From Mucilaginibacter cryoferens (GTDB taxonomy: Bacteria; Bacteroidota; Bacteroidia; Sphingobacteriales; Sphingobacteriaceae): a DNA stretch of 64,000 nucleotides. The notes under the pieces were generated by a model that saw nothing but the letters and a program-made list of their open reading frames with translations, was not told the origin of the DNA and ran no database searches. The stretch is from the NCBI RefSeq assembly GCF_014205845.1, contig NZ_JACHCR010000014.1, forward strand, positions 1 to 64,000, in the 5' to 3' direction. This document shows positions 34,438 through 43,771 of the stretch, piece after piece (within the stretch, counting starts at the first letter, position 1; each line of letters starts with the position of its first letter). A program made the position numbers and the translations under genes.

Positions 34438-35616
34438 ATGGAACTACTTGTCTGTAATAATTGTGAATCCTCTGTTTTAAATAGCTCCAACTTTTGCAAT
34501 CAATGCGGTGGTCGACTAAAATGTAAGGAATGTAAATCTGCGTTGGAAAAAGGCGCTAAATTTTGCGGAGAATGCGGCACAGAAATTAATGCTGTTGTTG
34601 CTTCAAACGGCCAACCAAATACATTCCATTATTACAAAAAAGGCGACGAAATTCGCTGTGATGTTGGTTTAAGCAACGAAGTTGGAAAAGAGGGGCTTAA
34701 ATCTTTAATTGAAAATATAACTCAAAACAGCTATCCTCATACTTTCGATGTAAGTCCAATAAACAATGGGGCGAACCAAATTGAACATCAACTGCCAATT
34801 GAAGAAGCAAAGAATTTAGAATCTAAAAATGAAGTTAGTGAGGAAAAATCCTTTGTCAATTTGAATTCAGTTAATCAAGATAAAAAGTTGATAAAATATC
34901 TCCATATAGATGACCTACTACATAAAAGAAAGCTTAGTGAAATGGAATGGATACTCATTTTTGCATTTTACGAAGGAGGGTATGGAGCAAAAACTTTTAC
35001 GTATGATCAGGTAAGGAGCGCCTATCTGAATAAACGAAAAAATGATTCTAGAAATAGAAACTTCAGCGGCAATTGGACCGGATTACGCAAGACGTTTTTT
35101 GATACAGCAAGTGAGGGAGTGTTCAGGATTGAATTTGATAAAGTAGATATTGTTTCAGATTTTGTGCTTGGAACTGCCAGCGGAATAATAAAAGGCGCCT
35201 ACGAGAATAGTAAATCACCTACGTCTAAAAAAGTAACGAAAGAAAAACCAGCAACAGCAACAGTCGTCAAAGCATCTAAATCATCAAAACAGATTGTACT
35301 TGAGGATTTTGATGTGGTTAAAAGTGAAAAAAAACCTTCCTTGCAGGAGGTTTTTGATAAATTTAAGCCAAGTAGCAATAAAGATGTTTTCGGGCTTATA
35401 GCCTATTATATCTGTGAGTTGAGCAAAACCGAAACATTCACAGCTGGAAATATTGACTATGCCTACCGAATATTAAAGCTAACGAGAAAGAACTCTCTAG
35501 TCCAATTAATCAACAATGTAAAGAACGAGACTCAGTGGTTTGAAGGGATTGAAAGCGGTAAATGGAAACTTAGCAGACTTGGATCAGTGGCTCTTGAAGA
35601 AATGTTTCGTCTATAG
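34438..35616 (+). CDS. double zinc-ribbon protein with repeated helical module
   Basis: A 392-aa protein. Residues 1-50 hold two zinc ribbons: CNNCESSVLNSSNFCNQCGG and CKECKSALEKGAKFCGECG. A low-complexity linker follows. Two similar helical modules lie at about 155-225 (ILIFAFYEGGYGAKTFTYDQVRS and NWTGLRKTFFD) and 310-390 (FGLIAYYICELSKTETFTAGNI and GKWKLSRLGSVALEEMF), each looking like a winged-helix-type unit. A related module opens the next protein (35627). The protein has no known function; the ribbons suggest nucleic-acid or protein binding. It is first in a two-gene unit with a 10-bp gap. Confidence 0.65.
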   Translation: MELLVCNNCESSVLNSSNFCNQCGGRLKCKECKSALEKGAKFCGECGTEINAVVASNGQPNTFHYYKKGDEIRCDVGLSNEVGKEGLKSLIENITQNSYPHTFDVSPINNGANQIEHQLPIEEAKNLESKNEVSEEKSFVNLNSVNQDKKLIKYLHIDDLLHKRKLSEMEWILIFAFYEGGYGAKTFTYDQVRSAYLNKRKNDSRNRNFSGNWTGLRKTFFDTASEGVFRIEFDKVDIVSDFVLGTASGIIKGAYENSKSPTSKKVTKEKPATATVVKASKSSKQIVLEDFDVVKSEKKPSLQEVFDKFKPSSNKDVFGLIAYYICELSKTETFTAGNIDYAYRILKLTRKNSLVQLINNVKNETQWFEGIESGKWKLSRLGSVALEEMFRL

Positions 35617-35626
35617 TTTCTGAACA

Positions 35627-36367
35627 ATGGAGCATCTAAAAAATTTCATAAAAAGTGTCCCGGACTTTTCTGCATTATCTGCGGGAAAACAAATCAAATA
35701 TTTTGTTTTCTTCCTTCAGCACATGAAGAATGACGAAAAGATTGCAGCGAAAAACATAAAGCAATGTTTTGATGAATTGCATTTAAACAGCTATTCCAAT
35801 ATCGCGCAATATTTGACACGTTATTCTAAAAGGGGAATAGACCAAGAATTCCTTCGTACAAAGAACGGGTACATCCTTTTTGCCAAGATTACACAACAGA
35901 TCGAAACCGAGATAGGTACCCCGACAGAACGTCCACCCTCTAATTCGTTGTATCCATTAGCCATTTTTGAAAAAGCACCGAGTTATTTAACTGCCTTCGC
36001 TAGTGAAGCAAGCAGTTGTTATGATCTGAGATTATACAACTCCTGTCTTTTTATGCTCAGAAAGATTTGCGAAATCCTGATTATAGAATTGTTTGAAAGT
36101 AAAGGGATAGAATCAAAAATTAAGACACCTAAAGGCGACTATTTGCAGCTTGCAGATTTAATTAAGGCATCTATTGCTGAAAACTCGTGGAAACTGTCAA
36201 AGATAGTTAAAGAGAATTTGCCCAAAATAAAATTGTTGGCTGATTCGAGTGTTCATAGCAAGCGTTTTAGGGCAAGAAAGTCCGACATAGAACCGATAAA
36301 AACGGACGTAAGGATAATTTTTGAAGAGTTAGTGACATTGATAGATTATCCTATTAAAAAAACTTGA
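35627..36367 (+). CDS. protein with helical module and DUF4145-like C terminus
   Basis: A 246-aa protein. Residues about 15-95 repeat the helical module of the preceding gene (GKQIKYFVFFLQHMKNDEKI, NIKQCFDEL, TKNGYILFAK). Residues about 110-240 resemble the DUF4145/HEPN-like domain: EASSCYDLRLYNSCLFMLRK, ICEILIIELFE, and ADSSVHSKRF. The Arg-x4-6-His RNase motif is not obvious, so a scaffolding role is as possible as catalysis. Coupled to the zinc-ribbon gene, it may form a complex through the shared module. Confidence 0.55.
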   Translation: MEHLKNFIKSVPDFSALSAGKQIKYFVFFLQHMKNDEKIAAKNIKQCFDELHLNSYSNIAQYLTRYSKRGIDQEFLRTKNGYILFAKITQQIETEIGTPTERPPSNSLYPLAIFEKAPSYLTAFASEASSCYDLRLYNSCLFMLRKICEILIIELFESKGIESKIKTPKGDYLQLADLIKASIAENSWKLSKIVKENLPKIKLLADSSVHSKRFRARKSDIEPIKTDVRIIFEELVTLIDYPIKKT

Positions 36368-36505
36368 TTACCAATCAACAGTAGTAAAAATGGAAGTGAA
36401 AAGGCAGGGCGCTATTTTCCTAGTAATTCTCCAGCACTTTTAGGCGTGATCAAACTGGCGTAACTGCCTGCTAAGCAAATAAACTTTTAAAACATCAATA
36501 TCAGA

Positions 36506-37669
36506 ATGGAGATTCAATCCTATAAAAGCAAAGCTTTAAAGATATTGTCACCAATCCAGCCTGCAATTAAGGCAGTCGAAATACCAGACATCTTTTTCCG
36601 TGTGGACTGCAGAAGCAAAGCCGGGTACCAGCTGCCGGTCTACTACCTTGTCTATTTTCTGTTTGCCGATCTGTTGGAATTTCCTAACCTAGGTAAATTC
36701 GAAAAGATTGCCTGGTCATTTCCGATAGACTACAAAGGTAAAACGTTTTTGGTGGAGTACCGCAAAATGGGGCTCGGCATATTCGTGCAGAACCTGGCTA
36801 CAGACGAGACTGCTGCTGAAGAAATTGTACGAAAAATCAACGGGGCTGTTAAATCAGCGAGGCCCTTTTATGACTACATAGCGGCTGAAGCCATTAAGAA
36901 ATCGAATCTAAATGTCAATAATAATAACCGGAAGCTGTTTGCTCGCTTCAATTTCCTGTTGGAACAATACAAAACAGAGTCTGGCCTGGCAGCTTTCAGC
37001 CGGAATAAATACGAAACTAAAACAGAAGTAACCAAATTTAGTAAAGTGGCCAACTCGCTGTCTCTGAGTTACAAGCACGATGAAAAAGCTAACTGGTACG
37101 CTATTTCCTGTGTCGAAGCTTTCTTCAGTTGGACGGAGCATTTGTTTATCCATTTGGCCATCATTGCTGAGGGCTTAGCAGACGGTGAAATGATCACCCG
37201 CTTAATCGAAGCGGAATGGAAGGATAAGTTTAGGGCAGCTATCACAGACACTTCAAAAACCGCAGTCAAATTCTTGGACGAACTACTGCTCGTTAGGCAG
37301 CAATTACGAAACTTTGTAGCTCACGGCGCGTTTGGCAAGGAAGGAAACGCGTTTAGTTTTCACTCTAAAACTGGTGCGGTACCGGTGATCGTGAACTATA
37401 AGCGGCAACGTAATCGATTTTCCTTACAAGGCGGGCTGGTGTTCAATGATGGTGAGACCATTGCTTTGATCGGGGGATTTATCATGTACCTTCAAACGGG
37501 TAGCTTAAAGCCAGCTATGTTTTATACCCAGGAAAGCGATTTGCCTACAATTGTACCTTATGCAGCAAACGGATTCTATCAGGCTTTGTGTGACGATATG
37601 GAAACTATGGAAAGATATTGCTACGAACTTCAGCAACAGCTTGATGATGCGGCTAATATGGATTGGTAA
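36506..37669 (+). CDS. HEPN-motif protein of unknown function
   Basis: A 387-aa protein. The family is not recognised, but R268-N-F-V-A-H273 within LRNFVAHGAFG is the RNxxxH signature of HEPN RNases, in a helical region preceded by a conserved-looking WTEHLFIHLAII helix. HEPN proteins often act as RNA-degrading effectors in defence. The N-terminal 180 residues are an alpha/beta domain without known motifs. The gene lies 138 bp after the DUF4145-like gene and is the last gene before the tRNA-fragment boundary, so it is the right-hand edge of the accessory block. Confidence 0.55.
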   Translation: MEIQSYKSKALKILSPIQPAIKAVEIPDIFFRVDCRSKAGYQLPVYYLVYFLFADLLEFPNLGKFEKIAWSFPIDYKGKTFLVEYRKMGLGIFVQNLATDETAAEEIVRKINGAVKSARPFYDYIAAEAIKKSNLNVNNNNRKLFARFNFLLEQYKTESGLAAFSRNKYETKTEVTKFSKVANSLSLSYKHDEKANWYAISCVEAFFSWTEHLFIHLAIIAEGLADGEMITRLIEAEWKDKFRAAITDTSKTAVKFLDELLLVRQQLRNFVAHGAFGKEGNAFSFHSKTGAVPVIVNYKRQRNRFSLQGGLVFNDGETIALIGGFIMYLQTGSLKPAMFYTQESDLPTIVPYAANGFYQALCDDMETMERYCYELQQQLDDAANMDW

Positions 37670-37965
37670 AAAGAAACTAAAACCATATTAGCAAACCCAG
37701 TTCGGGACGCTTTTTAAATAATCTCTGATCCATGTCGTCGGTTGTCTGTTGTCATTTTTGAATCCAAAAATGAATAGGAAAAGGGTACTGATATTCATCA
37801 TCAACACGGGACTTATTATTTGCAGCATATATTGCATCAATCGCTATTAATGCTTATCTTTATATAAGTCATTAGGAATTAAACTGTTGCAAATTATTTG
37901 TGGAGAATTCGGGAATCACCACGTTTGCAAGCTTGTAATATATTGAAAATTAGGATATTATGCGA
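37670..37965. other. non-coding edge of the accessory block
   Basis: About 300 bp with no gene I would support. It leads into the tRNA 3' fragment. Confidence 0.4.
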
Positions 37966-37992
37966 TTGGGTTCGAGTCCCGTCCATTCCGCA
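37966..37992 (+). other. 3' tRNA fragment, candidate attachment-site scar
   Basis: TTGGG-TTCGAGT-CCCGT-CCATTCC-G-CA: a T-arm (T-loop TTCGAGT), the 3' half of an acceptor stem and discriminator G, with no 5' half present. It is followed by a terminator hairpin. This is what integration into the 3' end of a tRNA gene leaves at the far end of an element. The T stem has decayed at its outer pairs. G73 would suit a serine tRNA, but identity is uncertain. Confidence 0.65.
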
Positions 37993-37994
37993 GG

Positions 37995-38037
37995 AAAACA
38001 AAGCCCTTTAGATGAAAGTCTGAAGGGCTTTTGTTTT
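37995..38037 (+). terminator. terminator hairpin after the tRNA fragment
   Basis: AAAACAAAGCCCTT ... AAGGGCTTTTGTTTT with a 14-nt loop; probably the original downstream terminator of the tRNA gene. Confidence 0.7.
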
Positions 38038-38338
38038 GTATGCACATTTTCTAAGGCTTTCACGGATTAGGGATATGGCGGGTCAAGCAGAATTTTTGTG
38101 GATCAGGATGCTAAGTTGAGGGTTAATAAAGTCGGGCATCTATTTAGCAAGTCTGAATAAGACGAAAGCATATAGAACCTTTAAATAGGATCATTAAATG
38201 CTTCAATTGTTCAACAATAACACTCGTCTTCTGGTTTCTGGGTATGCGAAAGTTATAGAGGCTGAAGTAAAAGAGGTGGTTAGCTGTGCCGTATCTTCGT
38301 AATTTGTAAATAAAAGCGGGGAATGTCAAAACTTATCA

Positions 38339-38346
38339 TACCTTTG
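38339..38346 (+). promoter_or_regulatory. -7 box of the initiator tRNA gene
   Basis: Perfect TACCTTTG, 17 bp before the first tRNA base. Confidence 0.6.
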
Positions 38347-38363
38347 CAGCCCCAACAAAATAG

Positions 38364-38436
<73 letters not shown>

Positions 38437-38445
38437 CGAAAATTG

Positions 38446-38476
38446 AAAGCCTCAAGTCGAAAGATTTGAGGCTTTT
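38446..38476 (+). terminator. terminator of the tRNA gene
   Basis: AAAGCCTCAA ... TTGAGGCTTT stem followed by TTG; a 9-nt loop. Confidence 0.8.
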
Positions 38477-38545
38477 TGTTTTGATTATTTTTCAGCTGAT
38501 CCTGTATGATCAGAGATGAGGGTCGTTACTAGCGATAATCAATAA

Positions 38546-39967
38546 TTATTGATTGCGTTTCTGGGCAAAAAGCCAGTCCCATAAACCAGGTGTAATACTA
38601 ACCTGATACCAAATGTTATGTCCTTCATTTGAAAACTCGGTGTATTTGGGATTTCCGCCTGCTTTTTTAATCGCGTTGATCATATTACGTGAACCGCTAA
38701 CAGGAACGTTTTTGTCTTTAGCACCGTGAAATGCCCATACAGGGATATTAACAATTCTGGAGGCAAGTTTAGGGTCTTCACCCCCACTAACAGGTATCGC
38801 GGCGGCAAACATATCCGGCCGGGTACAGATAAAATGCCAGGCCCCATAACCACCTCTTGATAATCCTGTAACATAGCGTCTTTTTACATCTATTCCGGGT
38901 TCTTTATCCAGTGAACTAATGGCCTCATAAACCAACGAATCTACCGATGGATAATTAGGAATACCTCCCCAACCAGATCCCGGCGGGCAATTTGGTATAA
39001 AAAGAAATGCAGGATAATTTAATCTATTAATATCAGTTGATAATTCCTCAGCTGCTACAGCACCCTCCATCTGCCTGATCTTATCAGTCGCTGGTTGGCC
39101 ACCGTATGGGAGACTTACAACCAAAGGATACTTCTTTCGTGGATCGAAATTTAATGGCTTTAGTAAATGGTAAAACAGGGTATCGCCTTTACTGTTCACA
39201 AAGCTCCGGGATTCAAATAATTGAGCCATTCTTTTGGTCTTTTCAAAATTCACATCGTCCCAATATTTTGATGAATTACCTTCGGAAGTTAGCATTACTC
39301 CGGGAATTAATACGGCGATCAAAGCCAATGTTTGTATAATACCCAATGTGTTTTTTAAAGATTGCTTAACGGGACTGGTGTTTTCTGGGTTTGAGAGCTT
39401 GATTTCACTTAGAAAATGCATAATAAACGGCACGGAAGCCAAGCCGCCGGCCATTGAGGTCCATTGGATAATTTTTGCTAATATGCCATTAAGTTGAACA
39501 TCTTTGGATAGCAGGGACCAGCCAATAGATAGTACTAAAACCAGGCCTATTACTAACATGTAGGCGCCGGCTATTCTTAACCAAATTTTTTTTCGGGTAC
39601 TGGAAAAAATAAGAATCAGCGTATACAAAATGGTGATAAATAAAGAAATAAGAACTACGGGTACATAATAGTTGCTTGATGATCTTGACAGCAACATTTT
39701 CAAAAAAATAGCATTATAACAAAGGCTTGCTATGGTGGCAATCATCCCTGTATAGAAAGCGGCCCAATACTTCTGATAGTGATAGTACTTCAACACGATT
39801 ATCACTCCTGTTATTGCAACAATATGCATCATTAAAAACCAGGGAACAAATGAATTTTGCATAAAAAGCTGAACTCCAAACAGAAATTGAAATATTCCCA
39901 GAGCCAAGCCGCAAGCGGCAGTTAATCCTAAAAAAAAGATCCCAAAATGATAAAGACTTTTATTCAT
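38546..39967 (-). CDS. membrane-anchored alpha/beta hydrolase (esterase/peptidase type)
   Basis: A 473-aa protein. I choose the ATG at 39967 because the extension to 40030 is not hydrophobic, while the first membrane helix begins here (SLYHFGIFFLGLTAACG). Six or seven membrane helices fill about 1-240. The C-terminal alpha/beta hydrolase domain has its nucleophile in GLSRGGYGAW, Asp in FHGAKDKNVPV and His in NEGHNIW, and matches polyhydroxybutyrate-depolymerase or prolyl-oligopeptidase-like esterases with an external catalytic domain. The substrate is not known. It stands alone, convergent with the tRNA gene. Confidence 0.8.
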   Translation of the reverse strand: MNKSLYHFGIFFLGLTAACGLALGIFQFLFGVQLFMQNSFVPWFLMMHIVAITGVIIVLKYYHYQKYWAAFYTGMIATIASLCYNAIFLKMLLSRSSSNYYVPVVLISLFITILYTLILIFSSTRKKIWLRIAGAYMLVIGLVLVLSIGWSLLSKDVQLNGILAKIIQWTSMAGGLASVPFIMHFLSEIKLSNPENTSPVKQSLKNTLGIIQTLALIAVLIPGVMLTSEGNSSKYWDDVNFEKTKRMAQLFESRSFVNSKGDTLFYHLLKPLNFDPRKKYPLVVSLPYGGQPATDKIRQMEGAVAAEELSTDINRLNYPAFLFIPNCPPGSGWGGIPNYPSVDSLVYEAISSLDKEPGIDVKRRYVTGLSRGGYGAWHFICTRPDMFAAAIPVSGGEDPKLASRIVNIPVWAFHGAKDKNVPVSGSRNMINAIKKAGGNPKYTEFSNEGHNIWYQVSITPGLWDWLFAQKRNQ

Positions 39968-40195
39968 AGTTATTCTGTTTTGCTGGTTTAATTGTATCTG
40001 CAACATGTAAGGATCGGGCATCCAAAACAAACTGCATTGTGTTGCATTCGATAAAACTTGTTCACTAATTTAAATCAAATATTTAGTAAAAGGTTGAACC
40101 CATTAATAAATGGTTTCAGAATTGTCTTGTTGGGGCTACCCAAGCGCTTTACTTAAAAATAAAGGCGCTTTTGCGCAAAACACAAAATATCACTC

Positions 40196-41056
40196 ATGCC
40201 AGTATCCAATACACCCCCAAATATGCTATCTTTCAAAATGCAGCACCAAGAATTTGAACCTCCTGAAGAGCTACGGGATACCATAAAGTGCTTTTGGTAC
40301 AACAGCAGAGACTCCGGAGAACTACAATCGGGCTTTGAGGTACTACCCGACGGCTACGCTGAAATTATTTTTCATTTCGGAAGCGGCTGTAGTATTTCTT
40401 ACAATGGGGGCTTGCAGCCATTGCCATCGCCGTTTATGATGGGGCTGCTCAATCAGCCTGTTGTTTTTTACACACAAAACCGTTTAGAAATCATTGGTAT
40501 CAGGTGCTTTCCCTGGACCGTGTTCGATTTGCTCGGACTGCCGTCTGGTAAAGATGGAGTGCGCATATTTGAGCATCCTATAGCCCAGCTTCAATTCTCG
40601 TTGGCTAAGTGGATTGATGCAGGCAGGATAGATGAAGCGCTGGTTGAGGTAAAACAGTATTTCCTGAATGCGCGGTCGCGGGTTGCTGCCAACAGTATGC
40701 TATTTAAAGCAGGAGTTGCTATGAGAGAAGCAAACGGTACTATGCCGGTAAGCCAGGTAGCTGCGGCGGCTCATGCTACGGTTCGTACATTGGAAAGAAA
40801 CTTTAAGCAATCTTCTGGCTATAGCGTTAAAGATGTGTCGGGCCTGATGCGCTTTGAGCAGGTACGAAACCAATTATGGCTTTATCCAAATTCCAATATT
40901 GCCGGCTTAGCTCATGAGCTGGGGTATGCGGATCAATCTCACCTGAGCCGGGAATTTAAACGCTATAGCGGCACTACTCCGGCGGCATTCGCGCGAAAAG
41001 CAAAGGCAGAGAAACCGGTTGCAAGCAACGATTTTGTCGCGTTTATACAAGCCTAA
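40196..41056 (+). CDS. AraC-family transcriptional regulator
   Basis: A 286-aa regulator with an N-terminal DUF6597-like sensory domain (EPPEELRDTIKCFWYN, LPDGYAEIIFHFG) and a C-terminal AraC double HTH (about 190-275: VSQVAAAAHATVRTLERNF, then IAGLAHELGYADQSHLSREF). It ends 40 bp before a flavin monooxygenase gene in the same direction and probably activates it. The start could be at an internal ATG (residues 10 or 15); the domain begins soon after, so this is not important for function. Confidence 0.9.
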   Translation: MPVSNTPPNMLSFKMQHQEFEPPEELRDTIKCFWYNSRDSGELQSGFEVLPDGYAEIIFHFGSGCSISYNGGLQPLPSPFMMGLLNQPVVFYTQNRLEIIGIRCFPWTVFDLLGLPSGKDGVRIFEHPIAQLQFSLAKWIDAGRIDEALVEVKQYFLNARSRVAANSMLFKAGVAMREANGTMPVSQVAAAAHATVRTLERNFKQSSGYSVKDVSGLMRFEQVRNQLWLYPNSNIAGLAHELGYADQSHLSREFKRYSGTTPAAFARKAKAEKPVASNDFVAFIQA

Positions 41057-41096
41057 GACAGCAGCATTCGGGAACTTTGTGCTTCAATAATTTTAT

Positions 41097-42644
41097 ATGA
41101 AAGATACTCTTGAAAGCAATATATCAGCACAAGGCCCTCCTTTTTACGATGTGATCATTTCTGGTGCAGGGCCTGTAGGTCTATTCCTCGCCTGTGAACT
41201 GGCTCTGGCCAAATGTTCGGTACTGATACTGGAAAAGGCAGAGAGCCCGCACTCGCCGTTGAAGAAACTTCCTTTCGGAATACGGGGACTTAATGCCCTT
41301 TCTGTTGAAGCGCTATACCGCCGTGATTTATTAAAAGAACTGGAACTCCATAAACGCCTTAAAAACCCTCACCAAAATACCCAGCAAGGCCCCAAACGTC
41401 AGGGCGGGCACTTCGCGGGGATTCCATTTCTTGACGGCAATATCGACACCTCACAGTGGAAATATCGGTTACCAAGTTCTACCGAAACCGGTTTAATTTC
41501 TGAAATAGAGGAGATTGAAACGGTGCTGGCCCGCCGCGCAGAAGCCCTGGGGGTAGAGATCCGGCGCGGACTTGCTATTACCGGCTTTCATCAAACTGCA
41601 GATGGGGTAACTATCCAGTCTGATGATCAATATTTTCACAGTAAATGGCTTGTGGGTTGCGATGGAAGCCGAAGTGTTGTTCGCAAGGTAGGTGGTTTTG
41701 AATTTGCCGGTACCGAGCCGGAATTTACCGGCTACTCTACACTGGTTGACATTACCGACCCGGAGAAACTTAGCCCGGGCCGAAACGTGACACCAGCAGG
41801 CATGTACATGCAATCGCAGCCGGGTTACGTACTCATACAGGATTTTGATGCCGGGGCATTTCATCATTCAAAAAAGCCGATCACGCTGCAACATGTACAA
41901 GAAATGCTGCGCCGCATCTCGAACACCAATGTTACCATCAGTGCTTTGCATGTTGCCACCACGTGGACTGACCGGGCACGGCAGGCCACAACTTACCGCA
42001 ACGGACGGGTACTTTTAGCCGGCGATGCTGCGCATATTCACTCGCCGCTGGGAGGTCAGGGGCTTAACCTTGGGCTGGGCGATGCGATGAATCTGGGCTG
42101 GAAGCTAGCCGCAACCATTCAGAAGAAGGCACCGGAAGGCTTATTGGATAGTTATTATACCGAGCGACACCCAATTGGCGTACAGGTGCTGGATTGGTCG
42201 CGCGCGCAGGTTGCAATTATGAAACTAAGCCCACAGGCCCGCGCACTGAACGCAATTTTTCGCGATATTATGGACACACGTGATGGTGCCACTTATTTTG
42301 CAGGGCGTGTGTGGGGTGTTTTCACGCACTACGATCTCGGCGGCAATCACCCGCTGATTGGCTATAGCGTTCCCAATTTTGAGTTGGAAGATGGTTCAAC
42401 CATTGGCGGGCTAATGCACGACGGCCGGGGAATACTGCTTGATTTTGAGGAAAATACTGCACTTAAAACTTTGGTGGGTAATTATAGTGATCGAATGAAG
42501 TATGTTTCAGGCCATGCCAAAGACAGGTTAGCTGTAAGCGCCGTACTGATACGCCCCGACGGGATTGTTGCCTGGGCTTCTGCTGGAGACCAGGATTATG
42601 GCGAACTCCAAAAGGCTGCTGACCGCTGGTTTGTTTGTAATTAA
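41097..42644 (+). CDS. FAD-dependent aromatic monooxygenase
   Basis: A 515-aa class A flavoprotein hydroxylase. Rossmann dinucleotide motif ISGAGPVGLFLACELA (about 20-35), DG motif GCDGSRSVVRK, and the FAD-ribityl GD motif LLAGDAAHIHSPLGGQGLNL are all present, and a thioredoxin-like C-terminal domain (about 420-515) is typical of phenol or PHBH-type enzymes. It hydroxylates an aromatic substrate or antibiotic using NAD(P)H and oxygen. The preceding AraC gene likely regulates it in response to that compound. The substrate cannot be inferred. Confidence 0.9.
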   Translation: MKDTLESNISAQGPPFYDVIISGAGPVGLFLACELALAKCSVLILEKAESPHSPLKKLPFGIRGLNALSVEALYRRDLLKELELHKRLKNPHQNTQQGPKRQGGHFAGIPFLDGNIDTSQWKYRLPSSTETGLISEIEEIETVLARRAEALGVEIRRGLAITGFHQTADGVTIQSDDQYFHSKWLVGCDGSRSVVRKVGGFEFAGTEPEFTGYSTLVDITDPEKLSPGRNVTPAGMYMQSQPGYVLIQDFDAGAFHHSKKPITLQHVQEMLRRISNTNVTISALHVATTWTDRARQATTYRNGRVLLAGDAAHIHSPLGGQGLNLGLGDAMNLGWKLAATIQKKAPEGLLDSYYTERHPIGVQVLDWSRAQVAIMKLSPQARALNAIFRDIMDTRDGATYFAGRVWGVFTHYDLGGNHPLIGYSVPNFELEDGSTIGGLMHDGRGILLDFEENTALKTLVGNYSDRMKYVSGHAKDRLAVSAVLIRPDGIVAWASAGDQDYGELQKAADRWFVCN

Positions 42645-42842
42645 GGGGGGCAAAAAAAGCGAAAGGTCTGTGGAGGTCTACTGAAATAAGTAACAGTAAA
42701 AAATGAACAGGATCAAATTACAAACCTATTTTGGCACCATCAAAAAGAAAAATTTAAATACCGATAATGTCAAGGGATAACTGGTCTGGATTCCTTTTTT
42801 AGATCACCTGCTCAATTACTTGCATAAATAATTTTACAAAAA

Positions 42843-42873
42843 AATGATAGGCAAATATTTTTTGCCTATCATT
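42843..42873 (+). promoter_or_regulatory. long hairpin just upstream of the NlpC/P60 gene
   Basis: Perfect 13-bp stem AATGATAGGCAAA/TTTGCCTATCATT with a 5-nt loop, ending 5 bp before the ATG of the NlpC gene. It could block ribosome access, or be a terminator for transcription coming from upstream. Confidence 0.5.
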
Positions 42874-42878
42874 ACAAA

Positions 42879-43499
42879 ATGCAGAATCATGTTGGTTGCA
42901 AGGTCCTAATCCTTGTTTTCTTATCATTTTACATGTCGGCCATGGTATTGGCGACACCTAAAAGGCATAAATCAACAAAAGTTACCCATAAACACAGGCG
43001 ATACAATACCTACACCAAAAGAGTGCAGGATACCGCTATCGCAACAGGCTGCACAAGCCCCGAAGAGTTGATCTCTTTTGCAAAATCGTTAGAGGGAATA
43101 AGGTACCAATACGGCTCTACTAACCCCGAAAGAGGTTTCGATTGCTCGGGTTTTGTTAATTACGTTTTTAATCATTTCGGAATAAAGATTCCCCGGAGTT
43201 CGGCAGATTTTGCGTCCTTCCCCAACCTGGTTGACCTTAAAGATGCCAAATTTGGAGATCTGATACTTTTTACCGGTACCAAAAAACATACCCGGCGGGC
43301 GGGCCATATCGGCATTGTAGTATCAATGCCCGGCGACCCGCTAATGTTTATCCACTCCACATCGGGCGAAGCCAACGGTGTTACACAAACAGCTATGAAC
43401 GATTACTACATGGGCCGTTACATGAAAATAATTCGAATACTGCCACAAACAGATGACGATACGGATGATAGTCAGTATCAGGAAACGGCCGCGCGATAG
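42879..43499 (+). CDS. NlpC/P60-family cysteine peptidase (C40)
   Basis: A 206-aa exported peptidoglycan hydrolase. It has a signal peptide (VLILVFLSFYMSAMVLA) and a basic linker, then the C40 domain: Cys nucleophile in DCSGFVNYVFNHFG, His in HIGIVVS (the GHIGIV motif), and a second His in FIHSTSG. Such enzymes cleave gamma-D-glutamyl-diamino-acid bonds in the cell wall. The gene stands alone behind the hairpin at 42843-42873. Confidence 0.9.
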   Translation: MQNHVGCKVLILVFLSFYMSAMVLATPKRHKSTKVTHKHRRYNTYTKRVQDTAIATGCTSPEELISFAKSLEGIRYQYGSTNPERGFDCSGFVNYVFNHFGIKIPRSSADFASFPNLVDLKDAKFGDLILFTGTKKHTRRAGHIGIVVSMPGDPLMFIHSTSGEANGVTQTAMNDYYMGRYMKIIRILPQTDDDTDDSQYQETAAR

Positions 43500-43771
43500 T
43501 GCTGGTTTATTCTGCTGTAAAAATTTATTTTCCCCGTCTTATTAGTTTTGTTACACAAAAAGTTTAGTTTATCAGCTTCCTAAACTAAATGTTTTAACTA
43601 TCATTGTGTCGCAAAAACACAGGGGGTTAGGCCCTCAATTGTAAACCAATTGCAAATTTATTTTCTTGTATTTTAAGTAAATTAAAGCATATTTATAATT
43701 GCAATGCCCAAGCATGTACAAACCATATCAACAACCCAAATAACCTTTAAACAAAATTACTGCAACACCTA

